A stretch of 64,000 nucleotides of DNA from Mesotoga sp. UBA6090. GTDB taxonomy: Bacteria > Thermotogota > Thermotogae > Petrotogales > Kosmotogaceae. Position numbers and translations under genes: made by a program. Shown in pieces: positions 51,545-59,079 of the stretch. Location of the stretch: the NCBI RefSeq assembly GCF_002435945.1, contig NZ_DIXC01000057.1, forward strand, positions 1 to 64,000, read 5' to 3'. A model generated the notes under the pieces. It did no database searches and was not told the origin of the DNA. It saw only the letters and a program-made list of their open reading frames with translations. Each line of letters starts with the position of its first letter. The stretch's first letter is position 1.

Positions 51545-53353
51545 TTACCTTCTGAGTTCTCTTTTCTTCGAATACATTGCAAGCTCCGCATTTCTCAGCA
51601 CATCATGAAAATCAGTTACCATGTCTCTCTTAGTGGCTACTCCAAATGAGACACTAGCTTCCACGGCGAAACAGTCTATCTTGCTCAGATTTTTCTCGAT
51701 TCTTGAAACGATTTCCTCTGCCATTTCGGTGTCTGTTCTCAGAAGAAGGACAACAAACTCATCTCCACCCCATCGAACAACTAGATCCTCGTGCCTGCAG
51801 GATTCCTTGATTGTGCGAGATATTGTCTTCAGATAATCGTCGCCGTAGAAATGGCCGAAACGGTCGTTCAAACCCTTCAGCCCGTTTACATCCGCGAAAA
51901 TTACGGAAATCGGAAGATTTCTCGAAGTGTCTACTCTGGATACTTCCTCATCTAAGAAGGTCCTGTTGTAAAGACCAGTCAGCGAATCGTGGAAAGCAAG
52001 GAACTGTATTTCTCTAGTCTTCTTGATCTTTTCAAAGGCTCCAAGAGCATGAAGCATCAACAACTCGGCAAGCTCTGCATCTTCATGTTTAAAGCTCACG
52101 GACTCAACTGTGACTGTTTGAAAAACGCCGAAATCGCCGATGGGAACACTAAGTACAGCCTTGATCCTATTGCTTGAAGGTATTGCATCGATTTCCTTCG
52201 AAACGTCATCGACTATTATCGTTTTCCCGGTCTTCAAAGTCTTTCCAGCAATTCCCTCGTACTTTGGAACCCTTGAATTGACTTCGATGTTGTTCGAGTT
52301 TCTCTTTGCGACAAGATAGTCTCCTTCGACAATGTCAAGACTGTAATAGTCGAAGCTGAGAATTTCGGTGGCCGCTCTAACTATGAGATCATAGACTTCC
52401 TCTTCTTCTGTGCAGCTCTCCATCTTGAAGGCAATATCGTGGAGACTTCTTATCTTGTCCCTGAGGCGCTCGTTTTCAGTTGCCTTCTTCTCAAGCTCCT
52501 CGGTTCTTGCCTTGACACGTACTTTAAGAGTGTGATTCCAGAACCAGAGGACAAACAGACCAATGGCAAAGAAAACGACAATTCCTGCGGTCACCAGCAG
52601 ATTCCTCTTATTCTGTTCGAACCAGTTTGCCGAGCCAAACCACTTCTCGAAAATCATGCCGTATTCCCCGCTCTCTCTTACAAGTAGGAGGCCCTTATTC
52701 AGCTTATTGAGAAGAGCGAAGTCGTCTTTTGCCGTTGCGAAAGCGTAATCTCTATCGAAGACCATGATGCTTGAAGCTTCAAGATTATCGATCTTGTTCT
52801 CCTTGGCAAAGTAGAGACATTGGTACTTCTCGAAGAGACCATAATCTCCCTTACCGGATGAGAGAAACTTGAGTCCTTCAAGTGGAGAATCAACCGCGAC
52901 AATCTCATCGGTTATAGAGTTCTCCAGGAGATAGTCGTGCATGACACCGTTCCTTTGTACGACAATTTCCCCTCCTCTCAGATCATCTACGGTAGGCTCT
53001 TTGGAACCTTTTCTGTAAAAGATCGCCATGTGCAGAGTATTGTGGGGAATCGAAAAACCGTATATCTTTTGCCGTTCGGGAGTGACAGCCATGCCTATTA
53101 GGCCGTCAAGTTCTCCTGACTTGAACTTTTCGACCACGAGATTCCATTCACCGAGCTCTATTTCAATATCCAGCTCGGCAACTCTAGAGACGGCCTTCAT
53201 CAGGTCCACATTGAATCCCGTGTGCTCACCGTTTTCATCAACAAACTCATACGGAGGATATGCGTTATCCCCGCCGAAAGTGAGCTTATCTGCGAAAACA
53301 AAAACACACAAGAGAATCAAGACAAGTGACAAGAAAGTCTTCCTGTTTTTCAT
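51545..53353 (-). CDS. Membrane diguanylate cyclase with solute-binding and GAF domains
   Basis: A 602-residue sensor enzyme. Order: signal peptide (1-21), periplasmic family 3 solute-binding domain (about 22-245, with N-A-Y-P-P-Y-E-F), one membrane helix (about 251-273), short coiled coil, GAF-like domain (about 305-440) and GGDEF domain (about 450-602). G-G-D-E-F at 529-533 is intact, so it should make cyclic di-GMP, and R-H-E-D at 520-523 is the product-inhibition I-site. An amino-acid-like ligand in the periplasm may set the activity. ATG at 53353 follows GGGTGAA. Single gene. Confidence 0.92.
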   Translation of the reverse strand: MKNRKTFLSLVLILLCVFVFADKLTFGGDNAYPPYEFVDENGEHTGFNVDLMKAVSRVAELDIEIELGEWNLVVEKFKSGELDGLIGMAVTPERQKIYGFSIPHNTLHMAIFYRKGSKEPTVDDLRGGEIVVQRNGVMHDYLLENSITDEIVAVDSPLEGLKFLSSGKGDYGLFEKYQCLYFAKENKIDNLEASSIMVFDRDYAFATAKDDFALLNKLNKGLLLVRESGEYGMIFEKWFGSANWFEQNKRNLLVTAGIVVFFAIGLFVLWFWNHTLKVRVKARTEELEKKATENERLRDKIRSLHDIAFKMESCTEEEEVYDLIVRAATEILSFDYYSLDIVEGDYLVAKRNSNNIEVNSRVPKYEGIAGKTLKTGKTIIVDDVSKEIDAIPSSNRIKAVLSVPIGDFGVFQTVTVESVSFKHEDAELAELLMLHALGAFEKIKKTREIQFLAFHDSLTGLYNRTFLDEEVSRVDTSRNLPISVIFADVNGLKGLNDRFGHFYGDDYLKTISRTIKESCRHEDLVVRWGGDEFVVLLLRTDTEMAEEIVSRIEKNLSKIDCFAVEASVSFGVATKRDMVTDFHDVLRNAELAMYSKKRELRR

Positions 53354-53740
53354 CGATTCACCCCGATTATTGATATGATAGCACAATCATTACGAATAAT
53401 TGAAGTTCTAAAAATCCGGAATTTAGTGAGAATCATTTATGGGCCTTATTTATCGCTCCCAATCAGACTACAAAGTACTTTCCATTAACTCAAAAGCAAT
53501 ATTATGGAAAAATACTCAAACGTATTTGCCGTCTACATATGTGCGCCTTCACTTTGTGCTGACAATTAAATCAAGTAACCAATTTTTCATCGGTTTTCAG
53601 AGCAAAACGGTCAATAATAATCAAGTGGCTAAAAACAAGTCTTTCAAAGACTTTCGTTCCAAAATCTGGACTACGGCCGCGAAAGTAATCGACACGTGTA
53701 TTAAGATTGAATAGAGAATACACGCCAAGGGGGAATTGTC
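53354..53740. other. Gene-free divergent region
   Basis: About 390 bp between the divergent cyclase and etf genes, AT-rich. A weak plus-strand promoter is possible: TCGACA (53689-53694), 17-bp spacer, TAGAGA (53712-53717). Small open frames here have no ribosome site or family pattern. Confidence 0.4.
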
Positions 53741-54538
53741 TTGAAAATACTCGTTCTTCTAAAACAGGTCCCGGACTCCGACGAAGTGAAGCTAAATTCA
53801 GAGACGGGAACAATGATAAGAGAGGGTGTTGGTACCGTTATCAATCCTCTCGACCTGCACGCGCTGGAAACAGCGTTGAGAATCAAAGAGACTGGTAATC
53901 ACTCCGTTGCGGTTGTTTCTATGGGACCACCAGCCGCAGAAGAGGCCGTGAGGGAAGCAATAGCAATGGGTGCCGACAGGGCGGTGCTGCTGACAGACCG
54001 TAAGTTCGCAGGCGCCGATACGTGGGCAACGTCTATGGCTCTAGCGAGGTTTGCAGAAAAGGAAGGTCCCTTTGACCTGATCCTGGCCGGCGAGAAGGCT
54101 ACCGACGGAGAAACCGGTCAGGTGGGCCCTGAAACAGGCGCTATGCTGGGTATTCCCGTGGCTACTTATGTTTCGAGGATAGTTGAGCTAGATGAATCGG
54201 GCATAACAATCGAACGCGAAGTGGAAGATGGAAAGGAAGTATGGAAGCTTCCCCTACCTTCACTCGTTTCGGTGACTAAAGATGTCAATGAACCCAGACT
54301 CCCCACCTTGAATGGAAAGAAACTCGCCAGAAATGCCTCAATAGAGAGGGTCGGCAACGATTTTCTGGAATTAGATCCATCGGAGATCGGCTTGAAAGGT
54401 TCACCAACAAGAGTAGTGAGAATTGGGACCCCGAAGCTCTCGAGGAAGGTAGAGATGTACGAGGGGAGCAGTATCAGAGACGGAATAGATGAGATAAAGA
54501 AGAGATTGGTACCCTATCTGGAGGTGAACCATGAGTGA
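53741..54538 (+). CDS. etfB: Electron transfer flavoprotein beta subunit
   Basis: A 265-residue ETF beta subunit. Family blocks: I-L-V-L-L-K-Q-V-P-D at the start, N-P-L-D-L-H-A-L-E-T-A-L near 34-45, and G-E-K-A-T-D-G-E-T-G-Q-V-G-P-E near 116-130, the adenine-nucleotide loop. The start is TTG behind GGGGG. The stop overlaps the etfA start by 8 bp. In this operon it would pass electrons from the lactate dehydrogenase-type flavoprotein. Confidence 0.93.
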   Translation: MKILVLLKQVPDSDEVKLNSETGTMIREGVGTVINPLDLHALETALRIKETGNHSVAVVSMGPPAAEEAVREAIAMGADRAVLLTDRKFAGADTWATSMALARFAEKEGPFDLILAGEKATDGETGQVGPETGAMLGIPVATYVSRIVELDESGITIEREVEDGKEVWKLPLPSLVSVTKDVNEPRLPTLNGKKLARNASIERVGNDFLELDPSEIGLKGSPTRVVRIGTPKLSRKVEMYEGSSIRDGIDEIKKRLVPYLEVNHE

Positions 54539-55529
54539 TCTCCTGGTAATCGCAGAGAGAAGAGGAAATGAAATCCACTCAAGTACATTCGAACTACTTG
54601 GAAAGGCGAGAGAATTATCCATAAAGCGGCCTCTTACGGTTTCAGTAGTTGTTCTTTCCGACAAGCCTGTCGAAGAGGATTCGGCTAACGCTCTCTTCTC
54701 AGGAGGGGCAGATCGAATCATCCTGGCAGTAGACAGAAGCTTCTCCAGATTCAATTTCGAACCATACACAAAGACTCTGGCTGCTATCGTAAGAGAGTTC
54801 GCACCGGAGATCGTTCTTGCGCCAGCCACAACTTCGGGCAGAACCTATATGCCCGGACTGGCGGCTCTCTTGAAGACTGGCCTGACGGCCGACTGCACCG
54901 GTCTAGATATAGAAGAGGAAACTGGAAACCTTCTTCAGACGAGACCTGCTATAGGCGGCAACATAATGGCAACTATAAAGACTCCGAATCACAGGCCTCA
55001 GATGGCCACCGTGAGACCGAAGACATTCTCGGCTTTGAAGGAAGCATATCAAAGCAAAGGTGAGCTGGTTCGCTTTGACGTGACTCCGGATTTAGCCCAA
55101 ACGGTAGCGAAACTCATCGAGTTCCATCCAATAGGAGAGGGGCAGAAGGGTGTTCAGGACGCCGAAGTAATAATCGCAGGAGGTATGGGACTTCGAAAGG
55201 TCGAAAACATGGAACCTGTCTACAGGCTATCAAAAATGATTAACGGAACCATCGGCGCTTCAAGAAAGATCGTTGATTCGAAGTGGATAGGACACGAAGC
55301 TCAAGTCGGATTGAGTGGCCATACAGTTAAACCGAAGATCTACATCGCTGCGGGTATTTCGGGCGCCGTTCAGCATATTGCTGGGATGCAAACCGCAGAG
55401 TTCATCGTTGCGATAAACAGAGACAGGAACGCCGCGATTTTCAACTTCGCAGATATCGGGCTTGTTGGAGACGCGGTCGAGATTCTGAACGAACTTGCCG
55501 AGTCTCTTGAGTCGGAGGTGAAGAGATGA
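54531..55529 (+). CDS. etfA: Electron transfer flavoprotein alpha subunit
   Basis: A 332-residue ETF alpha subunit. The C-terminal FAD domain shows L-S-G-H-T-V-K-P-K-I-Y-I-A-A-G-I-S-G, then Q-H-I-A-G-M, and I-A-I-N-R-D-R-N-A-A-I-F near 300-311. There is no N-terminal Cys cluster, so no ferredoxin-like domain is fused. The gene overlaps both neighbours by a few bases, so the three proteins are made together. Confidence 0.94.
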   Translation: MSDLLVIAERRGNEIHSSTFELLGKARELSIKRPLTVSVVVLSDKPVEEDSANALFSGGADRIILAVDRSFSRFNFEPYTKTLAAIVREFAPEIVLAPATTSGRTYMPGLAALLKTGLTADCTGLDIEEETGNLLQTRPAIGGNIMATIKTPNHRPQMATVRPKTFSALKEAYQSKGELVRFDVTPDLAQTVAKLIEFHPIGEGQKGVQDAEVIIAGGMGLRKVENMEPVYRLSKMINGTIGASRKIVDSKWIGHEAQVGLSGHTVKPKIYIAAGISGAVQHIAGMQTAEFIVAINRDRNAAIFNFADIGLVGDAVEILNELAESLESEVKR

Positions 55530-56932
55530 ATTACGGACAGCTGGACGCGGGCCTGATCGAAGAGCTACAATCAGTACTCAATATCCCCGTCAAATACGAT
55601 GAGGAGTCACTGGATAGATATTCTAGAGACGAGACAGCGGAATTGAAAGCCGTGAGACCGGAGGTCGTCACATTCCCTGTAAGTACTGAGGAAGTGTCGC
55701 AGATCATGAGATTCGCAAACAGGCACTTGATTCCAGTTACCCCAAGGGGTGCGGGAACGGGCCTTTCGGGAGGCGCAGTGCCTTCATATCGTGGAATCGT
55801 CATGAGTTTCGAGAAGATGAACAGGATTCTCGAGTTCGACGAAGCAAACATGATGATTACGGTCGAACCGGGAGTGATAACCGGCGAAATTCAGAAACTG
55901 GCAGACAGGCATAACCTCGTTTACGGAGGTGATCCGTGCAGCAGCGAGAGTTCCTCGATCGGGGGCAACGTTGCGGAAAATGCCGGTGGAAACAAAGTGA
56001 TGAAATATGGACCGACGGGATACCATGTTTACGGCCTTGAGGTTGTACTACCCTCAGGCGAGGTTACGTACTTCGGAGGGAAGAGACTGAAGGATGTCAG
56101 CGGTCTGGACTTTGTTCATCTCATGGTCGGATCTGAAGGCACGCTCGGAATTGTCACGAAGATAACTCTGAGGCTGCTGCCAAAGCCGAAGTATTCCGTG
56201 GCACTGCTCGTACCGTACCCGAATATCGATACGGCAATTGCCGCAGTACCTGGGTTGATGAGCGGTTCGGGTGTTGTCCCTACTTCCCTGGAGTTTATGG
56301 ACGGCTCGTCGATAAGGGCGGCCTGCAGCTTCCTTAATATCGAATTCCCGTATTCCGACGCCGGCGCTCACCTGATAATTGAAGTCGAAGGTAACAGCAA
56401 GGATTCGATATTCGACGATTACGTCAAACTCGGGGAAGCCGCTATCGAAGCAGGCGGTCTTGAAGCCTTCGTGGCAGACAACCGGAATACAAGAGACAAA
56501 CTATGGAAGGCCAGAAAGTCGATTGCGGAGGCATTGGCAGCAATAAGCCCCGTACACAGCATGGAAGACGTTTCCGTTCCGATGGCCAACATACCTAAGC
56601 TAATAAAGAGGTCTGAAGAGATCGCAAAGAAGCGCGGACTCGAAATGATTGCCTTTGGACACGCCGGCGACGGAAATGTCCATGTCACTTTCATAAAGGG
56701 AGACCTTCCCCAAGAAGAGTGGAACAAAAATCTCCCACTGGCCGAGAAAGAGCTCTTTGACGAAACCACAGAGTTAGGGGGCTGCATCAGCGGAGAACAC
56801 GGCATAGGTATAAAGAGGAAGAAATACCTCGCATCGATCGTAGACAAAGCGCAACTTGACCTAATTCGAGGCATAAAAATGGCCTTTGATCGAAACAACA
56901 TACTCAATCCAGGGAAGATCGTGGATCTTTGA
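55526..56932 (+). CDS. FAD-linked D-lactate/glycolate dehydrogenase (GlcD/LctD type)
   Basis: A 468-residue flavoprotein with an N-terminal FAD_binding_4 domain (P-R-G-A-G-T-G-L-S-G-G near 72-82, G-G-N-V-A-E-N-A-G-G near 147-156) and a C-terminal FAD-oxidase domain ending S-G-E-H-G-I-G near 421-427 and N-P-G-K-I. Members oxidise D-2-hydroxy acids, chiefly D-lactate. Linked to etfBA it matches the Ldh-Etf arrangement of Acetobacterium, where lactate oxidation is coupled to NAD by electron confurcation. D-lactate is also released by MurQ, so the two regions may connect. Confidence 0.9.
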   Translation: MNYGQLDAGLIEELQSVLNIPVKYDEESLDRYSRDETAELKAVRPEVVTFPVSTEEVSQIMRFANRHLIPVTPRGAGTGLSGGAVPSYRGIVMSFEKMNRILEFDEANMMITVEPGVITGEIQKLADRHNLVYGGDPCSSESSSIGGNVAENAGGNKVMKYGPTGYHVYGLEVVLPSGEVTYFGGKRLKDVSGLDFVHLMVGSEGTLGIVTKITLRLLPKPKYSVALLVPYPNIDTAIAAVPGLMSGSGVVPTSLEFMDGSSIRAACSFLNIEFPYSDAGAHLIIEVEGNSKDSIFDDYVKLGEAAIEAGGLEAFVADNRNTRDKLWKARKSIAEALAAISPVHSMEDVSVPMANIPKLIKRSEEIAKKRGLEMIAFGHAGDGNVHVTFIKGDLPQEEWNKNLPLAEKELFDETTELGGCISGEHGIGIKRKKYLASIVDKAQLDLIRGIKMAFDRNNILNPGKIVDL

Positions 56933-56990
56933 AAAACCGACAGCCGTGGTCGGGGGTATAGCAGGTTGGGGTTGGACAGAGCAAAGAATT

Positions 56991-57390
56991 AGTTGCAAGT
57001 TGCAAGTTGTCAGTTGTAAGAAGAACAAGAGACCGAGAAAAAGGCGAATCTGATCAGAACGAACTTTTTTTGTCATCCTCGTGCTCCTGTTCAGGATCTG
57101 GGCTTTTGAAAGACCGTGTTGGGTTTAGCGGGTTCGTTGTAGGAAGAGCAAGAGAAACTGGTTCGCCGTTGAACGGTTCTCCGTTCTCCGAAAAAAGCCG
57201 CTTGCCGCTCGATAAGAGACGCTGAACGCTGGAAAGAGCATAGGATCAGTTGCAAGTTGTCAGTTGTAAGAAGAACAAGAGACCGAGAAAAAGGCGAATC
57301 TGATCAGAACGAACTTATTTTGTCACTGAAGTGCTCCTGTTCAGGATCTGAGCTTTTGAAAGACCGGGGTTGGGGATAGCGGGTTGGTGG
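56991..57390. repeat. Mosaic intergenic repeat, copies C1 and C2
   Basis: Two tandem partial copies of the repeat left half: C1 from about 56991 to 57230 and C2 from about 57248 to 57390. Both share GTTGTAAGAAGAACAAGAGA, AGGCGAATCTGATCAG and CTCCTGTTCAGGATCTG with copies A and B. C1 also contains AGCCGCTTGCCGCTCG, found in copy B. No coding capacity is seen. Confidence 0.8.
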
Positions 57391-57754
57391 CATCAAGATC
57401 AGAAGTGATGCTGCCTCCGGCAGGAAGTGAGGCTACAACAATACACAAGACGCAAGGCTGGCGAAGAACATGCCAGGTCGCAATGCCCGCTTCGCGGGGA
57501 AAGAGCCGCTTGGATAAGAAACGCTGAAGGCTGTACGCTGGAAAAAACGCTTCTTCGCACTTTGTGTCAAAGTTCTTCGTTAAGGACCACGAGATAAGGA
57601 GACAGGGCGAGACGGTGCTCTCGCCCTCTTGGTGAGCGCAGCAAAATCTCGACAATGCTCTTTCTCGACTCGTCTTATTGAAGGACCGAGATGCTAAAAC
57701 AAGTTCAGAATGCATGAGAGACGCGGAATCCTTGATGAAGAACCAAGAACCTGG
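57391..57754. other. Gene-free region between repeat modules
   Basis: Low-coding sequence with degenerate pieces of the repeat (for example a variant of the AGCCGCTTG module near 57505). A 183-codon minus-strand frame covers 57341-57892 but spans repeat modules and has no ribosome site or family pattern, so no gene is called. Confidence 0.5.
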
Positions 57755-57885
57755 ACGCGTAGCGTCGGAACGAAGAACCGTTCTTTGACGATTTTTTATT
57801 CTTGGGCTTGCAACTTGGAACAGGCAACTTGCAACTGTTCTTCGAAGGACGGGTCCATGATCTTGGACGGTTAACGGAAAACGGC
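57755..57885. repeat. Mosaic intergenic repeat, right-end module C3
   Basis: Carries the right end of the element (GGGCTTGCAACTTGGAACAG, then GTTCTTCGAAGGACGGGTCC) as in copies A and B, in the same orientation. With C1/C2 on its left it may be the remains of a third full copy enlarged by internal sequence. Beyond it, near 57941-57990, GACTGGC occurs three times around a 7-bp hairpin (57950-57966). Confidence 0.7.
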
Positions 57886-58060
57886 TCTTCACAGCGATCG
57901 CGTTTTTTCTTTCCGCGGAGCGAAACTGGTTTCATGAAGTGCGACTGGCCTCTGCCAAGGGCAGAGACTGGCCACCGAAGGTGACTGGCTATAATCGAAT
58001 CGATTTATAATTGATTCATACTGTATATAGAACAGACTATAGAACAAAATGGAGGTCCTT

Positions 58061-58690
58061 ATGGATTTGAGAAAAGAGCTGGTCCTTTTTGCGAGGCTGG
58101 CGTGGGACAGAAAACTTACCGAGAGTACCGGCGGAAACATGAGCGTTAGAATTGGAGACCATTTTGTGATTACCCCCACAACAATGGTAAAGCACTTTCT
58201 GACGAAAGAGGATCTTGTCGAGGTAGATCTGACTGGAAGGAAAGTTAGCGGAAGTCGCGAGCCCTCATCCGAGTACAGGATGCATTTGAAGATTTACAGA
58301 GAGTGTGAAGACGTGGTTTCCGTCTTCCACGCCCATCCCGTTTACGCAACCACTATGGCAGTCCAGCAGAAGAAGTTTCCTGTAAATGTTCTTCCTGAAA
58401 CTGCGCTCATGCTGGCACCGATAACCTATCTTCCGTACAGAATGCCCGGCACGGATGATTTCGCGGAGATATTCGACGAGGGCCTGAAGTTAGGCTCAAG
58501 AACCTTCGTTTTGAGAAACCACGGGGTTACTGTCGGCGGAAGTAGCATCGAAGAGGCTTATGCAAAACTCGAGACGCTGGAGTTTCTGGCTCAGATCACC
58601 CACTTTTCCGGTGCCGAGCCCGGTTACCTCGAAATCCCTTCCGAAGATGTGGAGAAGTTCTTGAAAAAAATAAGAAAATCGAAGGAGTAG
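58061..58690 (+). CDS. Class II aldolase (fuculose/ribulose-phosphate aldolase type)
   Basis: A 209-residue zinc aldolase/epimerase. Zinc ligands His90 and His92 (F-H-A-H-P) and a third His near 155 (R-N-H-G-V); the catalytic Glu is Glu71 (S-S-E-Y-R-M-H). S-T-G-G-N-M-S near 22-28 binds the substrate phosphate. ATG at 58061 is preferred because GGAGGT lies just before it; an ATG 12 bp upstream includes that site. It stands alone after the repeat region, so its sugar phosphate is not revealed; fuculose-1-phosphate, rhamnulose-1-phosphate and methylthioribulose-type substrates are family options. Confidence 0.88.
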   Translation: MDLRKELVLFARLAWDRKLTESTGGNMSVRIGDHFVITPTTMVKHFLTKEDLVEVDLTGRKVSGSREPSSEYRMHLKIYRECEDVVSVFHAHPVYATTMAVQQKKFPVNVLPETALMLAPITYLPYRMPGTDDFAEIFDEGLKLGSRTFVLRNHGVTVGGSSIEEAYAKLETLEFLAQITHFSGAEPGYLEIPSEDVEKFLKKIRKSKE

Positions 58691-59036
58691 CCACAGGCAA
58701 TATCTTGATTTTCCGAGAGAATAAACAACCTTGAACATATGATCTCAATTGCAGGAGAAGCATAATCTCTCGAGTTGACTTCTCAAACGAAAAGAAGGAG
58801 TCTTATCTCTTTACTCGAAAACAATCCTTGTCAAAAGAAATGATCCATTCGAAAAAATAGCCTCTGCCTTCGATAAGACTTCGCAGTTTTTGAGCCGATT
58901 TCACTTTCAACTGAAATGTTGATGTTCCAGAAGTCTTGATTCCGAATGAAAAACGGGACTTCACATCGTAAGGCCGTCTAGTAGGTTTGTAGCTTTTCAC
59001 TCTATCTTGTGTCGCTCTACTGGATAAATGAAAGAG
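58691..59036. other. Gene-free convergent region
   Basis: About 350 bp between convergent genes. No coding frame, promoter or repeat could be supported. Confidence 0.4.
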
Positions 59037-59063
59037 GAGGCAGTGTCATTTTGACACTGCCTC
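59037..59063 (-). terminator. Terminator-like hairpin of the orphan SBP gene
   Basis: A perfect 12-bp stem (GAGGCAGTGTCA / TGACACTGCCTC) with a 3-nt loop, 17 bp after the SBP stop. On the minus strand it is followed by CTCTTTCATTT, a weak T-run. Confidence 0.65.
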
Positions 59064-59079
59064 TTGAACTTGAACCTTA

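Noticed and set aside
53439..53714. 91-codon plus-strand frame before etfB
   Set aside because: AT-rich intergenic sequence, no ribosome site, low-complexity translation; more likely upstream regulatory DNA.
57341..57892. 183-codon minus-strand open frame
   Set aside because: It runs through repeat modules C2 and C3 and degenerate spacer, has no ribosome site and no family pattern; the same modules elsewhere are not open in a consistent frame.
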